From Circinella umbellata (Eukaryota; Mucoromycota; Mucoromycetes; Mucorales; Lichtheimiaceae), in the NCBI GenBank assembly GCA_025093555.1, contig JAIWNF010000028.1:434001-498000 (forward strand): a stretch of DNA of 64,000 nt. The letters run 5' to 3'. Below, one piece after another: positions 1 to 13,571 of this stretch. A program made the translations under genes and the position numbers. The notes beneath the pieces are model-generated. The model saw only the letters and a list, made by a program, of their open reading frames with translations. It did no database searches and was not told the DNA's origin. Position 1 is the first letter of the stretch. Each line of letters starts with the position of its first letter.

Positions 1-2000
1 CTTTTCTTGTCGTACTGTTGAAGCAAAGCAATCCCAAGTCCCTTTATATTTTGTTTGTGCTTTTTGTGTCTGTAACCGTACTTTGACTATAATATAAATT
101 GCAATAGCAACGTATGTTTGAGAAATCTTCGCATAAAAATAAAACAATGTTCGTCCTACCTGTGTCTATATGTGAAATAATAAAAAATGTACTTAGCATT
201 ATATACATTTACCACCAGTTTATTTTTCTGCAACATTGTTTACTTACCGAATGGATGCCCTACGGCAAGTCCAGAAAGACCTAATAAGAGTCATAGTGTT
301 TTGTTAGATGCATACCAAGCTTTATTTAGATCTCTGTAATTAATATGCTGTGTTGAACAAAAGACTTATATGACGTGCCTCCAACGAGCCCTGCTATAAA
401 GCATGGAACCGTGCTTTCGGTATGTTGACTTGCTATATATGTCGAATTATTAGTACTTTATTATTATAGCAAAGGGATTTATTACTAAATAATGATGACT
501 CACGAATTTCATCGATATCTAACATAACTTGTTATTTTTGTATAAAAGTAGAAAAGAAATGTGAATTTATGGACTTTTTCCTGTCCAATTACAAGATAAA
601 GAGCGTGGGAACTTATCTGCATAAATGTAAAGAACTACTATATATGTGTATTATATACAAATATACTCGGCAAGTGTATTTTAAATACTTATATCGTTAC
701 TATCGAAAAAAAGGCAATGTACATACATTGCTTTATTTGTACTGGCATGATTTACGTAGTGATAAAATAAGAGAAAAATACTACGTATCTTAACACTGTT
801 TCAGAATAGAAGTATGCAGTGATAACCTAAAAAAAAAATTCATGCTGAAATTCAAAATTTCTCAATTACGTATTTACTAGCGACGAACTCGTGCCCAGTG
901 TTTCCACACACAAAGAAACAATAATCAAATTAGAGGCACCTGTTCAATCATTCAGGGGCTGAAGAAGATTATTCAGATAGTTTTATTATTATTACTAATT
1001 AAACTTCATATTCTGTAATTGATGTTGTATTTACAGCGATCTTAATATTCCCACTGTCCTAGTGAGCTTCTCCTTATCATTTGAATTCCAATAAGTTTCT
1101 TTCCTCACTTAAATTTCCTTTACTTTCGTGGTACAGAATTTCGAAAGTTTTAAAGGCTGGAGTATAAGAAGCTTTCCCGCAAATTTAGTACGCCAGTGTC
1201 ACACAATGCACAATGGACTTGTGATCAAAGAATGTAATCGCAACTTGTACAATTATACCCAGTCGTGCGGTATAAAATACAAAAAATTCTCTGAAAATTT
1301 TAACGTTACGTGCTTTCTTTTGTCACTTTGTTGTTTTTATTATCTCGTTTTTTTGCCATAAAAAATGATATTTTTTTATAAAAAGAATTATACTTTTCGC
1401 TATTACATGCTTTTCAATACCGATAGTTCGAGTTTGGTTCAAAGCTCTGATCCACTTCATACGTGGATTTAACATCAAATAACAAGAATATAGTCTTTCA
1501 TCTTTTACATGAACTATGCATTACAGTACATTTGTCTTAATTAATTATATGGTTAGAAATTATTTAGATTTTCCTAATCCCAACCTTTGCCCAAGTAAAA
1601 GCTTATATTGAAAGTAGGGGCAGCAGATTGGAGAGTTTTAATAGGTAGCAGCATTAGCAGGTATGCACCCTGTTCTGTTACGCGGAACGGGTCCACTGTT
1701 TAGAAGCTGCTAATGTTCATTCACTCATATTGCATATGAATGTTACAAATATAAAATAAATAATAACAATAACAATAACAACAAACATCTAGGGAATTGA
1801 TATCATGCAATTAAGAGAAACAAATTTAAATACGCACGGACCATGAAAGATCAACATCAAAGTTGTACCTAGAGACGATACTAATGCACGGTGACAATAA
1901 ACAAAAGAAAGCGTTATGTTAGCTGAAATACATATGCAATTATAAACGGATAACCTACAACGATTCTTTTTAGTATCGACTATTGGGTGCTTTTTTTATT
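1..2000. other. Non-coding upstream flank
   Basis: No convincing gene. The open frames here are short, AT-rich and low in complexity (for example 569-793, 74 codons), with no recognisable motif and no splice-linked partner. The left part may hold the 3' flank of a gene lying outside the window. No tRNA or rRNA signature was seen. Confidence 0.6.
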
Positions 2001-2029
2001 CAATCAGAATATAGAGGGAGACTGCGTCA

Positions 2030-2340
2030 GACTTTGGAGAACCCGGCCCGTTGCTCACTAATACCGGGTTAGAAACAAAATTACGTCGCCTAAAACAGCC
2101 GACTAGTTTTCGAGTTTTTCATGTAGTCACCGCCAAATTGCGGGGCCAACCAAATGCTTGACGTCAGAATCACTGACGGAACCCGAATTTTCTTCCGTGG
2201 ATCGGATCATGCGCTTTCATGTGGGACCTAGAACAAACATTTCTCGGAAAAACTCGCTCTGTATAAATAAAGCGTTAAAGTTGTCACGAAACGCGTCTTT
2301 TCTTCTTCTTGATCTCTACTTTTTTTCTCTCTTCCATTTA
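2030..2340 (+). promoter_or_regulatory. Enolase promoter region
   Basis: Directly upstream of the enolase start. Visible elements are a perfect 7-bp inverted repeat AACCCGG/CCGGGTT with a 17-nt spacer (about 2042-2072); the palindrome CCGC-N6-GCGG (2130-2143); a perfect cAMP-response-type TGACGTCA (2159-2166); a TATA box TATAAATAA (2262-2270); and a CT-rich tract from about 2297 to the ATG that suits the transcript start of a highly expressed fungal gene. The assignment of binding factors (Zn2Cys6, bZIP) is inference from motif shape. Confidence 0.6.
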
Positions 2341-2341
2341 A

Positions 2342-3995
<1,654 letters not shown>

Positions 3996-4212
3996 ATAGT
4001 TACAAACCCACCTTTTCAATTTTAAAATCTATATACCATAAACAATCCTCACTTAAAAAAATCCACAAAATCCAGTAGTATTACTTAAGCAAAACCTTAT
4101 TCAAATTTGTTTGTACACAATCTTAAAAACCTTGTATATTATTTAAACTCCACAAAATATAATGCGAGTTTTGCACGCGCAAAAAAAATCTATACTTTTT
4201 TTCTCGTTCATC

Positions 4213-6072
4213 ATGGGGAAGCAACGAAAAGTACCGGCATCACAGAATGCACCAACAACACGAGCTCAAACAAAATCTATAAAAAAAAGTTCACAAAGTA
4301 TTAAAAGTGAATCAAGTGCAGAGAAAGTACAGCCTCTTGATTGGAAAAAACTCAATCCCAAAACTGAGCATTATGAGTAAGCCTGCCTTTTAAAAACGCA
4401 TTTTTAGTTTTTCGTTTATATTAAAAAAATAATGTATGCACAGGTTTGGAGGACCTATTGGAGCTCTTGCCATGATTACTTTACTCCCATTATTGGTTAT
4501 TACCTTTGCCTTCGGCTGTGATAACTCAGGTTACGATCCACTTCATCGACTTTATGCATTCACTATGGATATTGTAGAAGGAAAATTCTCGTGGGAAATG
4601 CTGGCATCCTTGGTGAAGAGCTGGAAACCATGGTCCATTTTGTGGGTGGTCGGTTTTCTCGCTCAAATTATCACTTACTCTGTTGCTTTGCCCGGTGAAA
4701 CTGTTAAAGGAACCAAACTACGTGATGGAACTCGACTTGAATACAAGTTAAATGCTCTTCAAGCAGCCCAAACTGCATTTATGATTAGCATGATTTCGCA
4801 TCGATCCCAAGGTCTTCGTACTCCTGTGTGGGTATATGATAACTTTGGTCATTTGGCTGTAGCAAGTATCATTATTGCATTTGTCGTATCCATTTTTGTT
4901 TATGTCAAGAGTTTTATTGGCGAACCTCGCCTTTTGGCTTTGGGTGGTAACACCGGAAATCCAATTTATGATGTAAGCATAGGTCTCTGATATATTTCTT
5001 AATTCGTATAACTTTTAGACTAATTGGATCCAATTATTGATGTTCTGTTTTTATTTGCTACATCCAGTTCATGATTGGACGCGAACTAAACCCTCGTATT
5101 GGTAAATTTGATCTCAAGTTTATCACAGAACTGCGCCCTGGACTTTTGGGATGGTTGGTAATCGATATTTGTATGGCTCTCAAACAATATTCTTCTTTGG
5201 GTCGAGTTACAAACAGCATGTTCCTTGTTGTCATTTTCCATGGCATTTATATCTTTGATGCATTGTACAATGAAGTAAGTAATCGGGAAAGATGAAACCC
5301 GGACTTCTTATTATGACTTTGCATACGTTTGACAAATTTAAACTTCTTAAACCTTTAATCTCTATACTTAGGCTTCCATCCTTACAACAATGGATATTAC
5401 TACGGGTATGTAATCTATTTATATTTATCTTTTCTATTGCCGAAATATTATATGCAAATCTAACTTTTTAATTTCTGATTATGTTTTACTTCGCAATAGA
5501 TGGCTTTGGGTTCATGCTTGCTTTCGGTAACTTGTGTTGGGTTCCAATGATGTACAGTCTTCAAGCTCGTTATCTTGCTGATTTCCCGCTTGATCTTAAC
5601 ATTATACATGTTATCGCCGTTGTGGCTCTTGAGATTACGGGTTATTACATTTTCCGATCCGCCAATAGTCAAAAAGATACATTTCGAGCCAATCCAAATG
5701 ATGAAAGCGTAAAAGGTATATGATATACTTTTTATTTTTCTATTTATTTTGGAAAAAAAAAACATGCTAACAGATACATATAAAATAGATTTGGAGTACA
5801 TTCAAACAAAGAGCGGCTCTCGTTTGCTTACTTCTGGATGGTGGGGAAAAGCACGACATATTAATTATTTGGGAGATTGGCTCATGTCTGCTGCATGGTG
5901 CCTTCCTTGTGGTTTTGATTCTATTATCCCTTATTTTTATTGTATCTACTTTGCAATCTTATTGATACATCGTGAGCGTCGAGATGATGACAAGTGCAGA
6001 AAAAAATATGGAGAAGACTGGGAAAAATATTGTTCTATTGTCAAGTATCGTATTATCCCCTATGTATACTAA
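4213..6072 (+). CDS. ERG24: Delta(14)-sterol reductase (ERG4/ERG24 family)
   Basis: Reduces the C14=C15 double bond formed after lanosterol C14 demethylation in ergosterol synthesis; an integral ER membrane enzyme using NADPH. Six exons: 4213-4376, 4444-4972, 5068-5274, 5372-5405, 5500-5715, 5789-6072; 477 residues. The N-terminus is basic and hydrophilic, then [19 protein letters not shown] opens the membrane domain with many helices. The C-terminal signature [19 protein letters not shown] followed by LPCGF is the classic ERG4/ERG24 motif, and the protein ends in [10 protein letters not shown]...IPYVY. The short N-terminus with no Tudor domain argues against a lamin-B-receptor type. An in-frame ATG at 4162 would add 17 residues; I prefer 4213 because it opens the hydrophilic MGKQRK start. 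Ends about 160 bp from the convergent DEF1-like gene. Confidence 0.93.
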
Positions 6073-6228
6073 AGAAGTGATATATAATAATGATGATTAA
6101 CTGCTTGTAAATTGTATAAATTAATAGTACTTGAGAAGATATAGCGTAATTATGATATATTTATGTAAAAAAAATCTTAATTTATTCGAAATAAAAAAAA
6201 ATAATTAGAGAAACACTATCCACATTAT

Positions 6229-9200
6229 TTATTGGGTCCAATATTGCTGTTGGCGCCCTTGAGATAATTGTTGTGAATTATCAATATGTTGTGGCATTTG
6301 GGATTGTTGAGAATGCTGCGAATAAGAAGCCATTTGTTGTTGATTAAAATAATTAGAAGGATTTGGTATACCAGACTGTTGAGAACTATTTGGTTTATAA
6401 TGTCCACTATTTGAATCTACCTTTCCCTGACCTTGCTGGACACCGGCTGCTCCTTGTTGTGCTTGTTGCTGTGCAACGCTAGAGCTAGACATGTTTCCTC
6501 CAAAAAAACCAGGGATTTGTGAACCTCCCGCTGACCCATAAGTTGATGGTTTTTGATAATCATGCAATCCTCCCATATTACTTCCAGCGGCAGCAAATTG
6601 ATGTTGTAAGCTAGACATATCATCGTAACCACTAGCACTACCTGTCCCAGCAGCCCCGGAAAGAGCTTGATTATACAAATGTTGTTGTACTTGTTGCTGC
6701 TGACTAGCATATTGTTGTGTACTTGCAGATGGGTTATTGGTTTTAGGCCCAGAAGTTTGATACATTTGTTGATACATGCTCTTGTTCAAAAATGGCTGGC
6801 CATAACCGGATTGTTGATATGTATTGAAATGACTTGGCATGTAATAGTATTGATAGTATGGGTTCATATTTGGATACATTTGATGATGGTGCTGCTGCTG
6901 TTGCTGCTGAGCTTGTGACATCGATTGTTGGGATTGATGTGCGGGATTGGATTGTAAACTTGTAGTATTTGTGGCTTCTTGGTTATACTTGTCACGCATT
7001 TGATAAGCATTACCAGAAGATACCGAAGAAGAATAGTGATCCAACGAGTTAGGATCATAGTAGCCCTACCATGGATATAATATTTTTATCATACGCACAC
7101 ACAAACCCACACCGGAACAGATTACAGAATCTCGAAAAGTCAGCAATTGTTTAAATAACCTTACTAAATCGTTTGTACTCAATAAACTCACCATAGAAGC
7201 ACGCTGAGCTTCAGTACCATAGCCGCTATATCCAGCCATAGATCCCATTGGATTGACATTTCCGTAACCAGGAACACCGGTAACGTGTTGATTTGGCATA
7301 TACGAGCTGTATGCAGAAGTGAGATGATCCATTCCACCAATCGGTGCCTGCTGTGGTTGCTGTGGTTGCTGCTGTTTCAAATAAGAAGATGTATCTGTTA
7401 GTACTTCGCTAGTCGGTAACGTAGTAGACTGGCTAATTGAAGCAGCTGTAGCTGTAGCAGCAGGAGGTTTTGTTGTGTAACGATTTAAGTAATTTTGCTG
7501 TGATTCAACTGAATGGATCTTTTCATCTGGAATTTGGTGTCCTTGATTTTGCTCATCATGTTCGTTCAATCTGTACAATCACATATAACACTTTTAAATA
7601 AGGTGATCCTTTTCTATCCTTCCTCCTTTTTGTTTCTGATTCCCGCCCCTCATGTCCTATATACTTCCTTTTATACTTTATATAAAGACTATACCTAGCA
7701 TTTGCTGTGTTCACAGCAGGTTCAAGCGTCTCGTCAAGATTTAAACTACCAAACTTCACATCAACACCTGTAAGCGAAGCATTGTTCGGAAGAACTACGG
7801 GCTCTTCTTGTCGTAGTCGTCGACCTCCCATAGATTGTTTGACTTTGTTAGTATCTGTTTTAACTGAATGGGATGGTGTCAGTTCTGGGGACGGTGATAA
7901 TACTTGTTGTTCTTGTTTCTTATCATTCGATAAAGTTTCTATTTCTGTCGTAGATTCATCAATTGATTCTGGAGTCTTGTTATTGTGTGGTGGTGAGGAT
8001 GGTGGTGCGGTTTCGTGCGAAGTATCTTCCTTTTCTTCATTAAATAATGAAGAGTCAACCGATGTTTGTTGTTGTTCCGTTTCAGTAGTTGAAGTCCAAG
8101 GATCACTCAAATCCTTGTTATCATCGCGACCGTCAGTTGCCTGTTCTGAAAGTGCTGCGTTTGAATTATGTTCTGCTGGTACATCCCAATTACTTTCGGT
8201 CGCTCGTTCTTTTGTTTCTTCCGGTTGTGTGGTAGAGTTCGTTTCTGATTCAGGTACTGGTTTCGATCTACAGTATAGAATTCTTTGTTAACTTTTTTTT
8301 TCTTATCTACGGCATGACGTATATTCTGTTTTTTATGTATGGACTCCTACTTTAATAAGCTTGCCCATGTTTTTGCCGGTGGTACTGTCGAGGAGGCTGT
8401 GGCGGAGGAGGAGTTTTCTGCGGAAATAGGAGGTTTTTGTTCGACGTAGTGAGAGGTATCATGATTTTCTGGTTCTTGACTATCGTCCCAAGACGATACT
8501 TTATTAGCTGACCAACTATTATTATTATTATTATTATTGTCATTATCGGATGATGATGCAGCTGGCCTACTTTCTGCTGTCATATCCCAGGAATCATTAT
8601 TATTCGTTGTGGTTGCTGAGAAAGGTTCGTCTGTTACAGCATCTGGAGGCTTTGGTGCTGAAGCAATAGAAGCCCATGAACCACCATTGGATGCGCGTTC
8701 AGATTGTATTGGCTTTGTTTGTTTTCCCCATGAGGCAGCTTGGGATTGTACAGGCTGCTGTTGTTGTTGTTGCTGACTTAATGATGACGTTGTTCCTACC
8801 GCTGTTGATGATGTAGTTGATTTCCCACGGACATTATTACTACTACGGTTAGTTGTTGGTATTGTCGACGTCAACGTCGAACCTCCTATAAAATTTTATG
8901 TTTGCCATCAATAAGATATCACAGTATCTCATTAATACTAGCATTATGCGATTGAATAGATAGAAGGGGTTGTAATACAATCAAAGGAAGAAGAAAAATA
9001 AGAAAAATATATGAAAAAAAAGGTTAGTTATATTTTACCTCGAGATCCTCGTCCTCGCTCATTGTTATTCTGGGGTATTTGTTGTTGCGTTCTGTCGATT
9101 GTTCGTTGTAGATACGAAGTGGATGATGACGATGATGATGCTGTTGTTGTAGTGGCATGTGATGCTGCAGCTACCGCCTTTGCTTTTGCTGCTTCTTTCT

Positions 9201-9603
9201 TTGTTTTTTTGGTTTTTACTTTACCCCATTGAACGGCGTGTCCTATGAAAAGTAACAACCATTCGTAAGTTTCTATTAAATCTTTACTATGACTTTTTTT
9301 GTGTATGTTGTATTAGTGCTGTTCTTTTTTTTCTATTTCTGTTTATCAATAAAGCTCACCGGCGCTAATTCGTTCTATTGTCAATTCCATATCACCATCG
9401 GCATCTTGTAAAGCAAATAATAAATCTTCATCAGACCAATCTTCAAATAATTCTTTTAAAGTAGATATTTTCAAAGCATATTTTGATTTCAGTTTCTTCA
9501 AATTATTTTGTCCATTGCCAGATGAAAGGGACCCTCTGTTGTTATTAGTCCCTGTTGTTCTTGTTAAATTAGATGGGTTTGAACGTGTTTCGTGTAATGT
9601 CAT
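6229..9603 (-). CDS. DEF1: RNA polymerase II degradation factor DEF1-like, CUE domain protein
   Basis: Def1 recruits ubiquitin ligases to stalled RNA polymerase II so that Rpb1 is degraded. Six exons on the minus strand: 9603-9360, 9242-9039, 8885-8351, 8267-7695, 7570-7192, 7065-6229; 923 residues. A CUE ubiquitin-binding domain sits near residues 30-82 (STLKELFEDWSDEDLLFAL, then ELTIERISAG), immediately followed by VQWGKVKTKKTKKEAAK, as in fungal Def1 proteins. The rest is low complexity: Ser/Thr-rich, an acidic middle part, and a long Gln/Asn/Tyr-rich C-terminal half (HQSQQSMSQAQQQQQQ) typical of the prion-like Def1 tail. No catalytic domain. The call rests on the CUE block plus overall architecture, since the tail itself aligns poorly between species. 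Confidence 0.85.
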
Positions 9604-10020
9604 TTGTTTGTTTCTGTTTTTTTGGAGTCTCCTCGATCTGTTAAAATTGGATAGATAAATAACAAATATATTTTATTTTTGAGTGAGCCTTTCGAATAAT
9701 GTTAAGGTGTGTGTTGTATATTATGAGTGGTTTTTGAGGGAAAATAATAATATTTATAAATAAATAGCAACACGAGTTTTTTCCTTTCTTTTATTATTTC
9801 TCCTCCCTCCTCCTCCCAATAAAGAAAGAGTTGTTACATTTTTGTATATTTGCTATATTGCTATGTTTTTGATGAACACTTGTATCTCTTTTTTTTATCT
9901 TTCTCTTTTGAAGTAGAAAAAAATAAAGTAAAAGGAAAGAAAGCAATCGCGCGGGTTCTCGCAAGTGGTGTGGCACCTTAATCCATACCACGGAGTCCAC
10001 AAAGAAAGTGACTTGTGTAT

Positions 10021-10049
10021 ATATAATTATAATTATAATTATAATTATA
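10021..10049. repeat. (TAATTA)n short tandem repeat
   Basis: A run of ATAATT units, about 29 bp, in the upstream flank of the DEF1-like gene. Perfect or nearly so by eye. Confidence 0.85.
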
Positions 10050-10888
10050 GCGTGGCTAGCATAGCACGCATGATCGCCCTTTTTTGATGACACTTTGTCT
10101 ATATTATTTAAGTTATATTTTTGAACAAATTAATATACCCCTTTTCCTGTTATCATAGAAACATTAAACATGTCAAGATACTATATATCACTGATAGTTT
10201 ACTTAAGGAGACCAAGGAAAAAAAAACTCAAAAAACGATTGGTGGGAAGCGAATTTCACCGTCAATGCGCTTCTGACCAATCCTTAACTTATGTTTGCAT
10301 AAAGGCAAGTCGTGATTTTCGGAGTGTATTTTGTTGCTTGTTTCAACTTTATGATTCGTTCAAAGAAAACATGGTAATTAAAAAAAATAGCCTTTCTATA
10401 GAAAAAAAAAGAGCTACAAAATAACCGTAGTCGTAACATCAACGACAATGATAAACGAAATTACATTCCTATATGTTTAAACGTGAATAAATGAAAAGTA
10501 CTGTGCTATAAATATTAAATGCTCGGCATTAAACAGTATCACACCTATTGGAATTAATACATGTATTACATATTTGTTTTGAGAAAAGTAAGTATTATAT
10601 CGTTACTTTTTTTTTTTTTGATTTTGAATTTTTATCTACTCAGCTAACCACCTTCTGGCTACCACAGAAAAGTATAGAGAAAATCATTACGCCATTGAAA
10701 AAGAAACTAATAATTCTGTGTGACAAGAACAGGAATATCCGGAATGAATTCCGGCCAGAAGCAATTTTTTTATAGCTAGTCTTCAGCTTCAAACACTCAT
10801 GATGCAAAATAATTAATTTGATATTCTTCATGGGGTACTGACATACACCGTGTAACCAATTTTTCTTTGTTTATCGCGAATATACAGA

Positions 10889-10889
10889 T

Positions 10890-10933
<44 letters not shown>
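10889..10933. repeat. Compound (TA)n(TG)n microsatellite
   Basis: About 16 bp of alternating TA runs directly into about 28 bp of alternating TG. Intergenic. The mirror-type compound tract (CA then TA) appears again at 24551-24594. Confidence 0.9.
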
Positions 10934-10936
<3 letters not shown>

Positions 10937-11558
10937 ACTATAAAAACTAAAGGGAAAGAAAAGGGAAGGGTATTAGTACTATTCGAATAATGGAATAAAG
11001 TTTTCGGCTAAAGGCCTCGACTTAAAAGACAATATTATTATCTTATGCATGTTTAACCTATAAATTGCTCTTGTGACAAGTCTATTAGAATACTGTATAG
11101 TATATTCTGAAACGCGAACAAGTAAGTTTATTTCAGCAAAAACGAAAAATATTCGGTCATATCGTGCCCGAAGAGTAATCGAGTTAATCCCCAAAAAAAA
11201 GAAAGGTGGCGTACATAAGAAATTCATCAAAATCAAGGTTTTTTTATTATTATTATGTTACATATTCCGCAGTATTATATATAATCAAAGTAATCATATT
11301 ACCTCATTTATAGAAGACTGTTAGTATTGTTTACGTACCATCGTATATATTTACTGTATAATGCAATACAAAACGAGACTTACAGTAGTTAGATGCTGAA
11401 ATAAAAATGCATTGACCATATGTATTTGTTTTTGGCTACTATATTTGTTCTTACTATTGTCACAACGAAAGCAAATGGTTCACTTATATCAAATGTATAT
11501 TTTTTTTTATATTTACAAATACCCATCATCCATATTTACAAAAAATATATCCCGTGGG

Positions 11559-11640
11559 TGTGGCGCGCCATAAAAGGTAAAAGAATGAGGTAGCTTGCTA
11601 TCTTTTCTTCTGCGGTTTTTGACCTTTTATGTGCGCCCGG
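11559..11640. repeat. Imperfect hairpin element with GC-rich ends
   Basis: Arms GTGGCGCGCCATAAAAGGT (about 11560-11578) and ACCTTTTATGTGCGCCCGG (about 11622-11640) are inverted copies; the inner 10 bp (CATAAAAGGT) pair perfectly and the GC-rich outer part pairs imperfectly. The loop of about 43 nt contains a second small palindrome. The high GC stands out in a very AT-rich flank. It could be a small structured RNA, a short non-autonomous element or a regulatory site; none is proven. Confidence 0.45.
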
Positions 11641-12698
11641 ACCGGTGTTACAATGGAATACCTAGTGTAAAAAAAAAAAGAAAATACAACAAATAAAAGA
11701 TAAACAGGGGATTCTCACCGAGAAACTGGAATACGTTTCAAGTTTATAGTCAACAATAAAATACACTCTGTTTATTGATGACAGTATATTAAACCACTGT
11801 TGTGGGTATAAAAAAATTGTAGTGAAAAGTGCTTTTTTAAGTATGATGAAAGCGTCGGGTCTTGACCGCATAATAGTCGTTACTATGATATGCTGATTTG
11901 ACTTCCTTCTTTCATTATCTTATTCCGTCGTTTTATCGAAATATGCTCGTAATAGGTAAATTTCGGTAGCTATATTACCTGAATATCTACAGCTGCATAA
12001 CACAAGTAAAGATAAATAATATTCTAATAAATTCCATGTACTGTCATATAAACAGCTCAAACATTACAAACAGCATACAGCGAAAATACGGATTTCGGAC
12101 TTGGTTTTTCGAGGCACACCCCTTTTATTATGGGCTTAGACAACAATAAACTGGGAAACCATTAGTATAGCCTAACTTGCTACAATTCTTATCCACTCAT
12201 CATGTCATTAACTTTTGCTTATTATCATTATTTTCCATCTGCTCTGTATCGATTTAGATCATCTTCCTTAAATGGGAAAAAAAGCAAGAAAGCGATTTAA
12301 CATGGGAAAGTACTATTTTTTCAAATGAATTAACTGTAGTCTATAAATTTGAATATGTAAAAAATAAAAAGCATCCTCAGCAATTATATATTACTTATTG
12401 GACGGTTGTTGTATATGATTGTGTACTACATCAACAATAACACAAACAAACGAACATCATGTGGAAGTTAACTTTTATTTGTAACTTAAAGAAAACATGA
12501 TACGTTAATGCTATATGGGTTCGTGCTAATACAGTTGTATTTGGAAAAGAGGTAATATGTAGCGCTTCAGATCGACGTGACGCAGGGTTCTTCTTGGGCC
12601 TCATCCTATAAATCTCAAATAAAAACATATCGATGCTGTTATCCCTCTGACACAGAATGACTCCTCTTTTTTTAACCTGCTTATTCCGGAGAGTTGAT

Positions 12699-12755
12699 TC
12701 GCGTGTCGCGTATTCACCTCCCCCCAAAAAAACCTTCCACTTTAAAACACGCGTA
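12699..12755. promoter_or_regulatory. Cluster of CGCG (MBF/E2F-like) motifs
   Basis: Within 57 bp there are TTCGCGTG, GTCGCGTA and a perfect ACGCGT (12749-12754, followed by AGACGC). ACGCGT is the MCB core bound by MBF in fungi. The cluster lies about 0.7 kb upstream of the untranslated first exon of the zinc-finger gene at 13572, with a C-run and CT-rich stretch next to it. Regulatory function is inferred. Confidence 0.35.
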
Positions 12756-13426
12756 GACGCAGCAGTGAGGCTGTTTCCTTTATTCCCAAGCTCCATATAT
12801 TTTCAACATTGTCTATCTTTATACGTAAGTAAACAACAAACGTAAATTATTACCGAAGTCTTCTCTTTGGCTTATTGGGAATGTTCAATATTTCTTTTTT
12901 CAAAAAAAAAAACTGATTATTATAAGGCACACGGAAAGAAGAGAACGGATGTTAAAGAGAAGATACTTATTATTATCTGTGAGTATTTTGAAATAAACTT
13001 TAAAAGCAATTGCTAAATCAACAACACGATTTAATTTCACGATACAAAAATGTAACAGTTATATATCCTCTTTTCTCAAGGCAGCATATATTTTAGCGTA
13101 TTAGCTTAAAACAAATCTTCAGATCCTTATTGTCATACATCTGCTTTATATCTCTCTCCCACCCCCGACTCTTTTTTTTCTGAACAGAATAAACAAAGCA
13201 TTTGTGTCACTAATATAAGAATTTGCTTGCTACTTATAAGTCCAAAACCCGAAATTTTAATCCTTTTCCCAACATAAGTTATTGAGCATAAGCCAAGCAA
13301 ATATCTAACATATAAAGAGTTATATCTCACTTTGAAATCGTATTGCTCTTCTTTTTATTATCTTCTGTTTTTTCTTCGTCAAAACCAATAAAAATAAATA
13401 TTTTAAGCTTTATACGTAAAAACCAG

Positions 13427-13570
13427 GTAAGTTTCTAATTTGTTTGTTTAGATTAATAAGATAATATATATACAAGTATTATATATAGTAGATCTGATTT
13501 TCTTTCTTTTAACAAGTGCTGTAAATTAAAATCTCTTTCTCGCAACTTTATTATGATATTATTTGTATAG
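13427..13570 (+). other. 5'UTR intron of the zinc-finger gene
   Basis: A strong donor CCAG|GTAAGT at 13426/13427 and an acceptor TTGTATAG ending at 13570 bracket 144 nt, so that the spliced leader joins one base before the ATG at 13572. No in-frame ATG lies between that would compete. Placement is inferred from splice signals only. Confidence 0.5.
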
Positions 13571-13571
13571 A

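Larger units (their letters stand above)
9604..13426. other. Long non-coding block between DEF1-like and zinc-finger genes
   Basis: About 3.8 kb without a supportable gene; the open frames are short and unrelated to known families. It holds a (TAATTA)n tract, a (TA)n(TG)n microsatellite, a GC-rich hairpin element near 11560-11640 and a cluster of CGCG motifs near 12699-12755, each listed separately. The right end (13330-13426) is AT-rich, with CT-rich stretches compatible with the promoter and first untranslated exon of the next gene. Confidence 0.6.

Noticed and set aside
569..793. 74-codon open frame in the left flank
   Set aside because: Tyr/Lys/Leu-rich translation expected from AT-rich DNA; no homology or gene context.
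8537..8776. Plus-strand frames with Cys or Val runs in the 7.7-9.2 kb region
   Set aside because: Antisense of the Gln/Asn/Ser repeats of the DEF1-like protein.
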